Below the pieces are notes generated by a model. That model saw only the letters and a list, made by a program, of their open reading frames with translations. It made no database searches and was not told where the DNA came from. From Selenomonadaceae bacterium (GTDB lineage: Bacteria; Bacillota; Negativicutes; Selenomonadales; Selenomonadaceae): DNA of 32,195 nt. This document shows, piece after piece, positions 1-7,933 of this stretch; positions within the stretch are counted from its first letter, which is position 1; every line of letters starts with the position of its first letter. The DNA lies in contig JAEEGN010000108.1 in the NCBI GenBank assembly GCA_016280345.1, positions 1 through 32,195 on the forward strand, in the 5' to 3' direction. Made by a program: the position numbers and the translations under genes.

Positions 1-145
1 GAGAAAAGGATAACTGTTCAAAACAGTTCAGCAAATCCCCCCATTCCTCAGGACAGGCATGGGCGAGAATTTCCAGAGCGTGACCGAAATTATGGAATTC
101 GAATTTCGTTTGAAGTTCCTTAGAGACATACGTATTTAAGTTCAT
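1..145 (-). CDS. Partial protein, N-terminus resembling BglII-family restriction endonuclease
   Basis: Only the first 48 codons are present; the gene runs off the left edge. It starts at ATG 145-143 with an AAGGGAG ribosome binding site eight bases upstream. It begins 36 bp after the secA stop on the same strand, so it may be read from the secA transcript. The visible protein starts MNLNTYVSKELQ and continues with KFEFHNFGHALEILA and then PEEW. That pattern (a short lead, an F/Y-E-x-H/Y-x-x-x-HA-x-x-IL block, then an acidic E-E/F-W segment) resembles the N-termini I know from BglII/BstYI-type restriction endonucleases. Those enzymes cut DNA at a short palindrome and are normally paired with a methylase. 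No catalytic residue lies in the visible part, so the function is tentative. That a gene is here is well supported. Confidence 0.55.
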   Translation of the reverse strand, partial: MNLNTYVSKELQTKFEFHNFGHALEILAHACPEEWGDLLNCFEQLSFS

Positions 146-181
146 TGTCGCATCTCCCTTGAAGAACGACAGAAAATGGGA

Positions 182-2716
<2,535 letters not shown>

Positions 2717-2759
2717 ACTGAACCCACTCCTTATGCGCAATGCTTCAATCTAACAATCT

Positions 2760-2788
2760 ATTCTATCAAACCGGGCGCCATAAGTCAA
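2760..2788 (-). promoter_or_regulatory. secA promoter
   Basis: Read on the minus strand, TTGACT (2788-2783) and TAGAAT (2765-2760) are separated by exactly 17 bp. Transcription would start near 2753, giving a leader of about 37 nt before the TTG start of secA. Confidence 0.75.
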
Positions 2789-2805
2789 AGAAAAAGCGCG
2801 GCGGG
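2763..2805. repeat. Promoter-containing direct repeat, copy A
   Basis: This 43-bp segment holds the -35 and part of the -10 of the secA promoter. It matches 3217-3258 in the same orientation at 35 of 43 aligned positions by hand count, with one single-base gap. Confidence 0.6.
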
Positions 2806-2824
2806 CAGGGCGGTTCATAAAAAA

Positions 2825-2852
2825 AGGGCGAACTGCCGGGGCAATTCGCCCT
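2825..2852 (-). terminator. Rho-independent terminator, minus strand
   Basis: A perfect 8-bp stem (AGGGCGAA with TTCGCCCT) closes a 12-nt loop. On the minus strand it is followed by seven T (2824-2818). No convincing minus-strand gene lies just upstream. It ends whatever is transcribed from the promoter-like element at 3214-3241 and shields the secA promoter 30 bp downstream. Confidence 0.75.
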
Positions 2853-3213
2853 GTGTCTGATTGGCGGCGAAGACGACGCCGCGGAGCGAAGGCGGTTTCG
2901 CTTGCGTGCATGGGCAAGTCTCAAACGCGAATACCTCCGCTTCCCCGCAACAGGGGCACGGATGCCGTACAATCGTTGCGCTCCCTCCTTGCTTCGATGG
3001 AACTTCTTTTTCGCTTCCCTGGCAAGGGATATGTCCGGTAAATCAGTTTTATGGCCTGATTTCGGCAAAACCAAGAACGCATGGATTGTATGGCTTTCCG
3101 TCCCAATGACAATACGGCTCGCTTTTGCATGGAACCGATCAAACCGGCGGTCGTCCGGATGATACCCCTCCCGATACGCTTCACCGGCATCGGCATTCAG
3201 CAAATCTGCCGGG
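2853..3213 (-). other. Orphan transcription unit between a promoter-like element and a terminator
   Basis: This 360-bp stretch lies between a minus-strand promoter-like element (3214-3241) and a strong minus-strand terminator (2825-2852), but holds no convincing gene. One minus frame encodes HPCPCCGEAEVFAFETCPC (CPCC at 2947-2958). That looks like the start of the small Cys-rich CPCC family, but the family's following conserved part is missing and no good start codon fits the frame. A strong AAGGAGGG lies 12-18 bases before that frame. The stretch could be a structured small RNA or a decayed small gene. It does not show the conserved motifs I would expect of tmRNA, RNase P RNA or SRP RNA. Confidence 0.35.
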
Positions 3214-3241
3214 TATCTGTCAAACCGGACGCTAAAGTCAA
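3214..3241 (-). promoter_or_regulatory. Second, degenerate copy of the secA-type promoter
   Basis: On the minus strand, TTGACT (3241-3236), a 16-bp spacer and CAGATA (3219-3214). The -35 is identical to that of the secA promoter, the -10 is weaker. It sits in a segment homologous to the secA promoter segment. Confidence 0.45.
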
Positions 3242-3258
3242 GGGAAAAGTGAGGCGGG
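3217..3258. repeat. Promoter-containing direct repeat, copy B
   Basis: Homologous, in the same orientation, to 2763-2805 (35 of 43 aligned positions by hand count). The two copies flank the orphan unit, so that unit arose by a local duplication or lies in a segment inserted with a promoter copy. Confidence 0.6.
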
Positions 3259-3326
3259 TTAAAGGTCCATGAAAACGGGGGAGAACTTCGGGAGCGGTTT
3301 TCCTCGTTTCCGGGCGGCGGGCGTGG

Positions 3327-3332
3327 TATAAT
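3327..3332 (+). promoter_or_regulatory. -10 element for the phosphopantetheinyl transferase gene
   Basis: A perfect TATAAT lies 30 bp before the GTG start of the next gene, with the AAAGGAG ribosome binding site between them. No good -35 is visible at 16-18 bp upstream (the sequence there is T-rich). Confidence 0.5.
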
Positions 3333-3361
3333 GTCAGAAACACGGAAAGGAGTGGGGCGGT

Positions 3362-4090
3362 GTGGCGGAGATGGCCGTTCTTTTTCTCAGCGGCTCCGGG
3401 CCGCGGAGCCCGGAGCCTTATCTTCCCTTCGCGTCGGCGGAGCGTCAGGCTGTCGTCCGGCGGCTGAAGGCCCCGGCGGACCGGAGCCGTTCCCTTTGGG
3501 CGGAGCTCTTTGCCCGGTGGCGGCTGGCGGAACTGGCGGGGGTCCGCCCCGGGGACGTCGCGCTGGCGCACGACGGGAAAGGCGCGCCCGTCTGCCGGGG
3601 CGCGGATTTCGCCCTGAGTCTTTCCCACAGCGGTCCGTATATCGCGGTGGCCGTCGGGCGGCAGGCGGCAGGCGTTGACGTGGAGCGGCGGCGCAAAGCC
3701 TCCGACGCCGTGGCGCAGCGCTGGTTCCGCCCGGAGGAAGCGGCGCTCCTGCGGGCGCTGCCGGAGGACGCGCGGGCGCGGGCCTTTTTCCGGCTCTGGA
3801 CGATCAAGGAGGCGGCGCTGAAATACTCGCGGGAAGGGCTGTCCGGCGGCCTGGAAACCGTGGACTGCCTGGCGCTCTGCGAGGCGGCGCGGGACGGCGC
3901 GGCGGACGCGCTGGCGGCCACGAGCTTCGCCCTGCCCGAGGGGGCCGTCGCCAGCGTCGTGGCGGAGCGGCGGGCGCTGCCGGAAAAGGCACGCTTCTTC
4001 ACGCTGCGAACCGGCGAAGGCGGTATCTACGGCGACGCCGGCTTCATCGAGGGAACGCCGCTCCCGCCGCTGACGGAGGACCTTCGCTGA
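3362..4090 (+). CDS. 4'-phosphopantetheinyl transferase superfamily protein
   Basis: Proteins of this family move the phosphopantetheine arm of coenzyme A onto a serine of an acyl or peptidyl carrier protein, making it active. The 242-residue length fits the two-domain Sfp/AcpT type rather than the short AcpS type. Visible motifs are SLSHSGPYIAVAVG (86-99), GVDVER (104-109, with metal ligands D106 and E108) and LWTIKEAALK (145-154, with catalytic E150 and K154). The start is GTG 3362, preceded by AAAGGAG at 3346-3352; the ATG at 3371 is too far from that site. The gene is monocistronic, divergent from the secA region and convergent with folB. No polyketide or nonribosomal peptide synthase lies in the window, so its carrier-protein substrate is unknown; it might simply serve fatty-acid synthesis. 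The base composition is very GC-rich. Confidence 0.9.
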   Translation: MAEMAVLFLSGSGPRSPEPYLPFASAERQAVVRRLKAPADRSRSLWAELFARWRLAELAGVRPGDVALAHDGKGAPVCRGADFALSLSHSGPYIAVAVGRQAAGVDVERRRKASDAVAQRWFRPEEAALLRALPEDARARAFFRLWTIKEAALKYSREGLSGGLETVDCLALCEAARDGAADALAATSFALPEGAVASVVAERRALPEKARFFTLRTGEGGIYGDAGFIEGTPLPPLTEDLR

Positions 4091-4127
4091 ACCCGTCCCC
4101 CCGGCAAGCGCGCAATCCGGCAAAAAT

Positions 4128-4160
4128 AATCCCCCGCGCGGGAAGGCCCGGCGGGGGATT
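4128..4160 (-). terminator. Terminator of the folate operon
   Basis: A 10-bp stem (AATCCCCCGC with GCGGGGGATT) closes a 13-nt loop. On the minus strand it is followed by ATTTTTG, so it ends folB transcription. It may also stop the convergent transferase gene, though the plus-strand side has no T run. Confidence 0.7.
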
Positions 4161-4275
4161 CGTAAAGGTGAATGAAAAACCGTTGCGGCGAGCGAAACGG
4201 CCCGGCGGACGGCTCCGCCTGACGCCGCGATCCGACTGCCCGACGCGGCAACCGATTGTCCGTCGGCGGAAGCGG

Positions 4276-4635
4276 TCAGCCCTTGGTCGTGACCTCCACC
4301 TCGACGCAATCGATGGCGCCCTGTACCGGCACCGAGGGCTTGCGGATGGTGGTCGTCACCTCGCCCACGTGGGGGAACACCTGCAGCAACTTCTCGTTGA
4401 CGCGCGTCGCCACCGTCTGCAGCAGCATGAAGCGCGTATTCTCCACGACGTCGCGGACCGCGCCATAGACCACCGCGCCGTCGACGCCGTCGTCGGGATT
4501 GTCGGTCTCCGCCGCCTTGTTGTCGCGGGTCACGCACTCGACGTCGACGAAAAACTTCTGGCCCTGCTCCCGCTCATATTCGTAAATCCCATGAAAGCCA
4601 TAGAACAACATATTGAGGATGCGGATTTTTGCCAT
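4276..4635 (-). CDS. folB: Dihydroneopterin aldolase FolB
   Basis: FolB splits 7,8-dihydroneopterin into 6-hydroxymethyl-7,8-dihydropterin and glycolaldehyde in cytoplasmic folate synthesis. The protein is 119 residues, the usual length. The family landmarks are visible: FYGFHG (11-16), the EQGQKF block (23-28) with the active-site glutamate, VVYGAV around 55-60 with the pterin-contacting tyrosine, and TIRKP near 97-101 with the catalytic lysine. The start ATG 4635 is preceded by AAGGAG at good spacing; an in-frame ATG further upstream has none. It is the second gene of a two-gene unit, 43 bp after the stop of the DHPS-like gene, and ends before a clear terminator. Confidence 0.93.
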   Translation of the reverse strand: MAKIRILNMLFYGFHGIYEYEREQGQKFFVDVECVTRDNKAAETDNPDDGVDGAVVYGAVRDVVENTRFMLLQTVATRVNEKLLQVFPHVGEVTTTIRKPSVPVQGAIDCVEVEVTTKG

Positions 4636-4678
4636 GTCCAGAACTCCTTCCTTTCGGTAAACGATTTGATTATGGTAT

Positions 4679-5083
4679 TTATTCGCTGTCTTTTGCCAAA
4701 ATCCTGCCGTCGGGTTCATTTTCCCACAAAAATTTCTCCAGCGCCGCCGCGATGACGGGGAGGCCGAAAGGCTGCCGCTTCATCGTGCCGATGGCCCGGC
4801 GGTAAACGGCCAGCGTCGCCATCAGGAGCACGTCCGTCCGCTCCGCCGAAAACGCGGCCGCCGCCCGCGAAACGGCCGCTTCGCCGCCCTTGGCGAGGAA
4901 CGTCTGCTTCATGAGATTCGCCGCCCGCAGCGGCACGTCCCGGACCTCCACCACGCGGAACACCGCCTTCTCCCGCATGATCGCCACGCCCCGGGGGTCC
5001 GTCCCGATGGCGCGCATCGCCGCCTCCGCCGCCGCCGTATCCTCGACGGCCAGGCGGCGCAGCCGCACGTCCTTTTCCTCCAT
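4679..5083 (-). CDS. Stand-alone homologue of the N-terminal domain of Firmicute dihydropteroate synthase
   Basis: The protein is 134 residues and starts at ATG 5083, nine bases after an AGGAGG site. Its sequence (IGTDPRGVAIMREKAV around 26-41, then NLMKQTFLAKGGEAAVSRA, then TDVLLMATL and QPFGL) matches the extra N-terminal region that I know from clostridial and Negativicute folP products, where it precedes the dihydropteroate synthase barrel. Here that region stands alone: the reading frame stops and the next gene is folB. The location supports a role in folate synthesis, but the biochemical function of this domain is not known to me. It could be half of a split FolP, a partner or regulator of FolP, or a relic after loss of the barrel. 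The reading frame is intact and well initiated, which argues against a relic. Confidence 0.75.
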   Translation of the reverse strand: MEEKDVRLRRLAVEDTAAAEAAMRAIGTDPRGVAIMREKAVFRVVEVRDVPLRAANLMKQTFLAKGGEAAVSRAAAAFSAERTDVLLMATLAVYRRAIGTMKRQPFGLPVIAAALEKFLWENEPDGRILAKDSE

Positions 5084-5099
5084 CTTCTCCCGCCTCCTC

Positions 5100-5128
5100 T
5101 TGATTCCGGCTCCGGTTCGTTGTATCAT
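5100..5128 (+). promoter_or_regulatory. Promoter for the small membrane protein gene
   Basis: TTGATT (5100-5105) and TATCAT (5123-5128) are separated by exactly 17 bp. Transcription would begin about 33 bp before the ATG at 5169. On the minus strand a TATGAT overlaps the same -10, so the folate pair may be transcribed divergently from here. Confidence 0.6.
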
Positions 5129-5168
5129 ATAGGGAATCCAGCCCACCAGCATCCCGGGAGGTATTGCC

Positions 5169-5246
5169 ATGGCCGACGTCTTCCTCATCATCCTGATCGC
5201 CCTGATGGTCGTTTACGCCTACTGGGACGAACTCTTCACCGAATAA
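5169..5246 (+). CDS. Small single-pass membrane protein, 25 residues
   Basis: A complete 25-codon reading frame starts at ATG 5169, six bases after a GGGAGGT ribosome binding site. It reads MADVFLIILIALM, then VVYAYWDELFTE and TAA. The first 18 residues or so form one hydrophobic membrane segment, followed by a short acidic tail. It has its own well-spaced promoter (5100-5128) and ends 42 bp before a bidirectional terminator, so it looks like an independent transcription unit. No homologue or function is known to me. The combination of promoter, ribosome binding site, a clean hydrophobic profile and terminator makes it a likely real small protein that automatic annotation would miss. Confidence 0.65.
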   Translation: MADVFLIILIALMVVYAYWDELFTE

Positions 5247-5287
5247 CCCGCCGATTGCGCGGCGCGACGCCCTGACACCAAAAAAAG

Positions 5288-5307
5288 AAGAGGCCGCAAG
5301 GCCTCTT
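5288..5307. terminator. Bidirectional terminator
   Basis: An 8-bp stem (AAGAGGCC with GGCCTCTT) closes a GCAA tetraloop. A-runs precede it and T-runs follow it, so it works on both strands: for the 25-residue gene on the plus strand and the NlpC/P60 gene on the minus strand. Confidence 0.85.
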
Positions 5308-5314
5308 TTTTCAT

Positions 5315-5977
5315 TCACATGATCCGGCGGGCGCCGATATAGCAGCTCCCCCAATACTCGCTGTCCAGGGAGTCGATGGCGACGCCACGGCTGGTCGAAG
5401 CGTTGATGAAATGCCCGTCGCTCAGGTAAATGCCGACGTGGGACGCGCCGTAATCGTAGGTCGAGAAAAAGACCAGATCGCCCGTCCGCAGGCTGTCCTC
5501 CGAAACCGGACGCCCCAGCTCGTACTGCTCGTCCGCCATCCGCGGCAGCGAAATGCCGGCGTGGGCGAACACGTAACGGACGTAGCCCGAGCAGTCAAAA
5601 CCGCCCGGCGAGGTGCCCCCGAACACGTAGGGCGTCCCCAGATACTCCATCGCCGTCTGTACGATACGGCGGGCATAGTAATTCGAGCCCCGGCTGACCT
5701 CCGGCATATCCTTCCCCAACAGGGCGGTGTACGTCGCCGGCCCTACCGAGCCGTCCGCCTCCATGCCGCGTGCCGTCTGGAAATCCTGAACCGCCGCCAC
5801 CGTGCCCGGCCCGAAGTCGCCATCCGCGACAACGTCGTAACCCAGCCCGGCCAGCGCCGCCTGGACCTCCGCCACCTCATTCCCCTGATCCCCGATGCCC
5901 AGCGACGAAGCGCTCGCCGTCGAGAACCAGCAGGCCGAAATCATGGACGCCAAAAAAACACGAAACCCTTTACGCAA
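5315..5977 (-). CDS. Secreted peptidoglycan-binding NlpC/P60 endopeptidase
   Basis: A 220-residue exported cell-wall hydrolase. The N-terminus MRKGFRVFLASMISACW, ending in STASAS, is a signal peptide. Residues 28-88 form a PG_binding_1 domain (GDQGNEVAEVQAALAGLGY, GDFGPGTVAAVQDFQ). Residues 98-218 form an NlpC/P60 domain with catalytic C129 in FDCSGYV, H180 in SHVGIYL, and N192 in HFINAS at the third catalytic position, often His in relatives. Such enzymes cut stem peptides of peptidoglycan. I chose TTG 5977 because GAGGAG lies seven bases upstream and the signal peptide then begins correctly; longer frames run back into the riboswitch. Expression is likely repressed by c-di-AMP through the riboswitch at 5996-6195, linking wall turnover to potassium and osmotic status. 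Confidence 0.9.
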   Translation of the reverse strand: MRKGFRVFLASMISACWFSTASASSLGIGDQGNEVAEVQAALAGLGYDVVADGDFGPGTVAAVQDFQTARGMEADGSVGPATYTALLGKDMPEVSRGSNYYARRIVQTAMEYLGTPYVFGGTSPGGFDCSGYVRYVFAHAGISLPRMADEQYELGRPVSEDSLRTGDLVFFSTYDYGASHVGIYLSDGHFINASTSRGVAIDSLDSEYWGSCYIGARRIM

Positions 5978-5995
5978 AAAGCCACTCCTCTCTTT

Positions 5996-6195
5996 ATTCG
6001 CCTGCGAGGTTAGCTGTCGGGTTGGGATAAGAGACACCCCTGCTCCGCCAAGGAAATCCCAGGCGGAATCATTCACCCCATGCGGTCCGCGGACCGCGCC
6101 CCGGGGAAACCGTCGCGCCGCTTCCGAAGCGACCGGGCCTCCGCCGGGGAATTGGTTCCCCCGTTCCTGAGCTGGATTCGGCTTTCTATTTCCGG
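5996..6195 (-). ncRNA. c-di-AMP riboswitch (ydaO/yuaA class)
   Basis: Upstream of the NlpC gene the minus strand carries the hallmark blocks of this class in order: GCCGAATCC (about 6183-6175), ACGGGGGAACC (6165-6155), GGGGTGAAT (about 6081-6073), and near the 3' end AACCCGACAGCTAACCTCGC, then AGGCGA (about 6027-5998). This class binds cyclic di-AMP and usually shuts off genes for wall hydrolases, potassium uptake and osmolytes. The aptamer ends about 20 nt before the TTG start, close to the ribosome binding site. I see no separate terminator hairpin, so control of translation or of early termination is open. Confidence 0.88.
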
Positions 6196-6228
6196 CATGG
6201 CAAACCGCCACGTCCAAACTCGAGCCCT

Positions 6229-6234
6229 ATTATA
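6229..6234 (-). promoter_or_regulatory. -10 element for the riboswitch/NlpC transcript
   Basis: A perfect TATAAT on the minus strand lies about 35 bp before the aptamer. The -35 position (TTTTCT, 6257-6252) is only weakly like the consensus. Confidence 0.55.
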
Positions 6235-6401
6235 CCACAAGATCCAGGAAAAGAAAAAGAAACGATTGATTATGGAAAGATAGGAAGAAGAAAATTAATA
6301 GGAAAATTTTGAAACCGCGAAGGACGGGGGAAAGGAAGCAGACGATGAATTTTTACGCGGCGTTTTTTTCCGATTCCCGCGATGACGAAAAACCGAAAAA
6401 A

Positions 6402-6417
6402 TGTTTCACGTGAAACA
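6402..6417. other. parS site 1 (ParB/Spo0J binding)
   Basis: Perfect 16-bp palindrome TGTTTCACGTGAAACA, identical to the bacterial parS consensus. Flanking A and T extend the symmetry to 22 bp (6399-6420). ParB loads here and, with ParA and SMC, segregates the chromosome origin region. Confidence 0.93.
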
Positions 6418-6442
6418 TTTCGCGCGCCCGAAATCGGAAAAA

Positions 6443-6458
6443 TGTTTCACGTGAAACA
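6443..6458. other. parS site 2 (ParB/Spo0J binding)
   Basis: A second perfect TGTTTCACGTGAAACA palindrome, 41 bp from the first centre to centre. Flanking A and T extend the symmetry to 26 bp (6438-6463). Two sites about four helical turns apart would place ParB clamps on the same DNA face. Confidence 0.93.
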
Positions 6459-6463
6459 TTTTT

Positions 6464-6806
6464 AGTCCGCGGTTTTCTGAAGCGAACCGTTTTCCGCGGC
6501 GGCGTTTTTTTGCGGAGACGGCGGCTGGCAATCGCTGCGAGGCGGCGGAACGGGAAATATATATAAGTAAAATAGAATAAAATTATCCAAAAATCTCGAC
6601 ATAGCGGCCTTTTCCTTTCGGCGCCGCGACGGAGCGAAAGGGGTTGAAAACAGGGCGCGCAAGAGCGGGAAAGCCGCTGCGGACAGGACGTCGGCGGCAA
6701 ACCGATCGCGGTGTGTTCCCACCCGGCGACAGAGGAAACATTCGCTTATGGCGGCCGTTTTGCGATAGACGGCAAATTTTAATGGTTTTTTTTCTTCCCA
6801 AACACC
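6464..6806. other. Intergenic region without a recognisable gene
   Basis: Between the parS pair and the first precursor promoter I see no convincing gene. There is an AT-rich patch at about 6557-6595 and an inverted repeat CCTTTCG...CGAAAGG near 6613-6640. Open frames on both strands lack ribosome binding sites and have arginine-rich, low-complexity composition. Confidence 0.5.
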
Positions 6807-6831
6807 TTTTTTTCTCTCCAAATCGTATGAT
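6807..6831 (+). promoter_or_regulatory. Precursor-type promoter P1 (T-tract plus AATCGTAT)
   Basis: Seven T (6807-6813) are followed at 10 bp by CGTATGAT (6824-6831), which includes TATGAT as a -10. The block recurs at 6895, 29755 and 31581. There is no standard -35; the T-tract takes its place. Confidence 0.5.
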
Positions 6832-6866
6832 AATATAGAAGCGATATAAGCAAGGAGGATTTCATC
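6807..6866 (+). repeat. Promoter-UTR-RBS direct repeat, copy 1
   Basis: About 60 bp running from the T-tract through AATCGTAT to AAGGAGGATTT, ending just before a GTG codon (6867). It is colinear with 6895-6956. The GTG is in frame with the precursor gene at 6957, so translation from here would add 30 residues. Confidence 0.6.
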
Positions 6867-6894
6867 GTGCCGGTATTTTTTCCCCGGACCGTTG

Positions 6895-6920
6895 TTTTTT
6901 TCATTCCTGAATCGTATTAC
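6895..6920 (+). promoter_or_regulatory. Precursor-type promoter P2 (T-tract plus AATCGTAT)
   Basis: Seven T (6895-6901) are followed at 11 bp by CGTATTAC (6913-6920). The spacing and the CTGAATCGTAT string match 29755-29780 almost exactly, but the -10 is weaker (TATTAC). Confidence 0.4.
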
Positions 6921-6956
6921 AGAGTAGAACCGCAAATCACAAGGGGAGGATTTACC
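6895..6956 (+). repeat. Promoter-UTR-RBS direct repeat, copy 2
   Basis: About 62 bp, colinear with 6807-6866 (T-tract, AATCGTAT, GGAGGATTT, then a start codon). It ends at the ATG of the precursor gene at 6957. Confidence 0.6.
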
Positions 6957-7346
6957 ATGACGATGTCAAAGACCGAAAAGATGCGGAAACTGTTCGCGGA
7001 GAAGCAGCTCGACACGGAGCAGATGGACGGCGTCGCCGGCGGGTCAGCGGATGAAAAGGCCGACGACTTCCGCTTTCTGAACGTGCTGCTGCGGGGGCAC
7101 CCCTGCCAGCCGGAGCGGTACGGTGAAACCAGAGTCGGAGGATATGAATCTTCGTCGATTACCGATGAGCTCGTTCGTGCCTGGGGTTCTGTCGGGATCG
7201 AGGCCAAGATATTTACCATAAGCAGTAACATGTACGTCGATAACGCGACGGGAAAAGAGATAACACGGAACGAAGTCTTTGCCCTCGCCCAGCAGCGCGT
7301 GGGCAAGCAGCTCCAGCATTCGGACTGGTACTGGCCGGATGATTGA
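6957..7346 (+). CDS. Double-glycine leader precursor protein with conserved C-terminal region
   Basis: A 129-residue precursor. Residues 1-29 (MTMSKTEKMRKLFAEKQL, ending DGVAGG) form a charged amphipathic leader with a GG cleavage site at 28-29, the type cut by C39 peptidases such as the two encoded nearby. The mature part (about 100 residues) has one Cys (C50) and ends with a conserved region: RAWGSVGIEAK (74-84), YVDNATGKEITRNEVF (93-108), SDWYW near the C-terminus. The same region recurs in the proteins at 25984 and 29914 and in the relic at 26338. I do not recognise a known bacteriocin core; the mature part is larger than most. The start is ATG 6957 after GGGGAGG; an in-frame GTG at 6867 with its own AAGGAGG could give a longer form. 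The gene stands 587 bp upstream of the first export module. Confidence 0.8.
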   Translation: MTMSKTEKMRKLFAEKQLDTEQMDGVAGGSADEKADDFRFLNVLLRGHPCQPERYGETRVGGYESSSITDELVRAWGSVGIEAKIFTISSNMYVDNATGKEITRNEVFALAQQRVGKQLQHSDWYWPDD

Positions 7347-7863
7347 GACGTACCCTCCCCCCTGCGGGGCGTGACATGCCGGTGGCAGGAGAAAGGAAGA
7401 CCATTCGAAAGGACAGCATTCATCAGGGCCGAATCGAAGACCGGAAAAATGAGGAACCCCCTCCCTTCCCCGAAGGGGCGGAGGCTCGGCCGGGCAAAAG
7501 CGGACGGTTCACAATCCACCGTTACCCAAAGGGCAGACGACGTTCCCGGCAGTTCGCGGGCAGTTTGCCCGGCACAGGCGGGAAGACAACGCTTCCGGTC
7601 TTTTGCAGGATTATCCGGAGATGTGTCGAATTTTATCAGATATACGGAATCAGGCGGTGTTTCCTATCGGGTGATGAAGGGGAGTTCGTATGAACCGGTC
7701 CGCATGCGCGCCGGAAAATATCCATCGCCGCAAAGAAAAACGCCGACGTCTTTGAAGTCGGTGAAATGAACCGGGAGAGCGAGTCATGCAAAATGATCAT
7801 GAAAGAGAAGGTTTTTGGGCGACATGAAATATTCGCTTTCGCAGCGCATCACAAACGGAGGTT
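7347..7863 (+). other. Intergenic region upstream of the export operon
   Basis: I see no convincing gene here. The stretch holds a GC-rich inverted repeat around 7462-7480 (CCTTCCCCGAAGGGG), a small hairpin near 7740-7765, and near 7855-7870 an AACGGAGGTTTTT string. That string resembles the ribosome binding site of the precursor genes (AAGGAGGTTTTTCAT) but has no start codon after it. Overlapping open frames in two phases have no ribosome binding sites and no family resemblance. Confidence 0.4.
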
Positions 7864-7892
7864 TTTGGCCGGGGAATAAACGCAACTATATT
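7864..7892 (+). promoter_or_regulatory. Candidate promoter of the export operon
   Basis: TTTGGC (7864-7869) and TATATT (7887-7892) are 17 bp apart. Transcription would start about 35 bp before the first adaptor gene. It lacks the AATCGTAT block seen at the precursor promoters. Confidence 0.4.
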
Positions 7893-7933
7893 CTGCGGCT
7901 TTTTGTTTTGAAGAAAACGGAGGATGTGACGGG

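Noticed and set aside
2766-3203. Minus-strand frames of 91 and 145 codons between secA and the transferase gene
   Set aside because: Neither has a ribosome binding site or a recognisable domain, and the longer one runs through the terminator and the secA promoter.
2853-3213. tmRNA, RNase P RNA or SRP RNA in the orphan unit
   Set aside because: The length fits tmRNA or RNase P RNA, but the conserved ends and core motifs of these RNAs are not present.
6345-6413. 22-codon plus-strand frame ending inside parS site 1, with an AAAGGAAG site before its ATG
   Set aside because: The initiation region is acceptable, but the frame (MNFYAAFFSDSR...) shows no membrane or leader character and its end is fixed by the parS palindrome. 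Too weak to list as a gene.
6399-6463. The two TTTCACGTGAAA palindromes as transcription-factor operators or a CRISPR-like repeat pair
   Set aside because: Both are exact matches to parS and there are only two copies with no spacer regularity, so ParB binding explains them fully.
6462-6935. Minus-strand frame of 157 codons upstream of the first precursor
   Set aside because: It runs through the precursor promoters, has no ribosome binding site, and its composition looks random.
7343-7769. Overlapping plus-strand frames downstream of the first precursor
   Set aside because: Two phases are open by chance; no ribosome binding site, arginine- and proline-rich, no resemblance to precursors or other families.
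7793-7879. Possible decayed leader (MIMKEKVFGRHE) before the export operon
   Set aside because: It shares only MKEK with the leader at 25876 and has no GG site or ribosome binding site; chance cannot be excluded.
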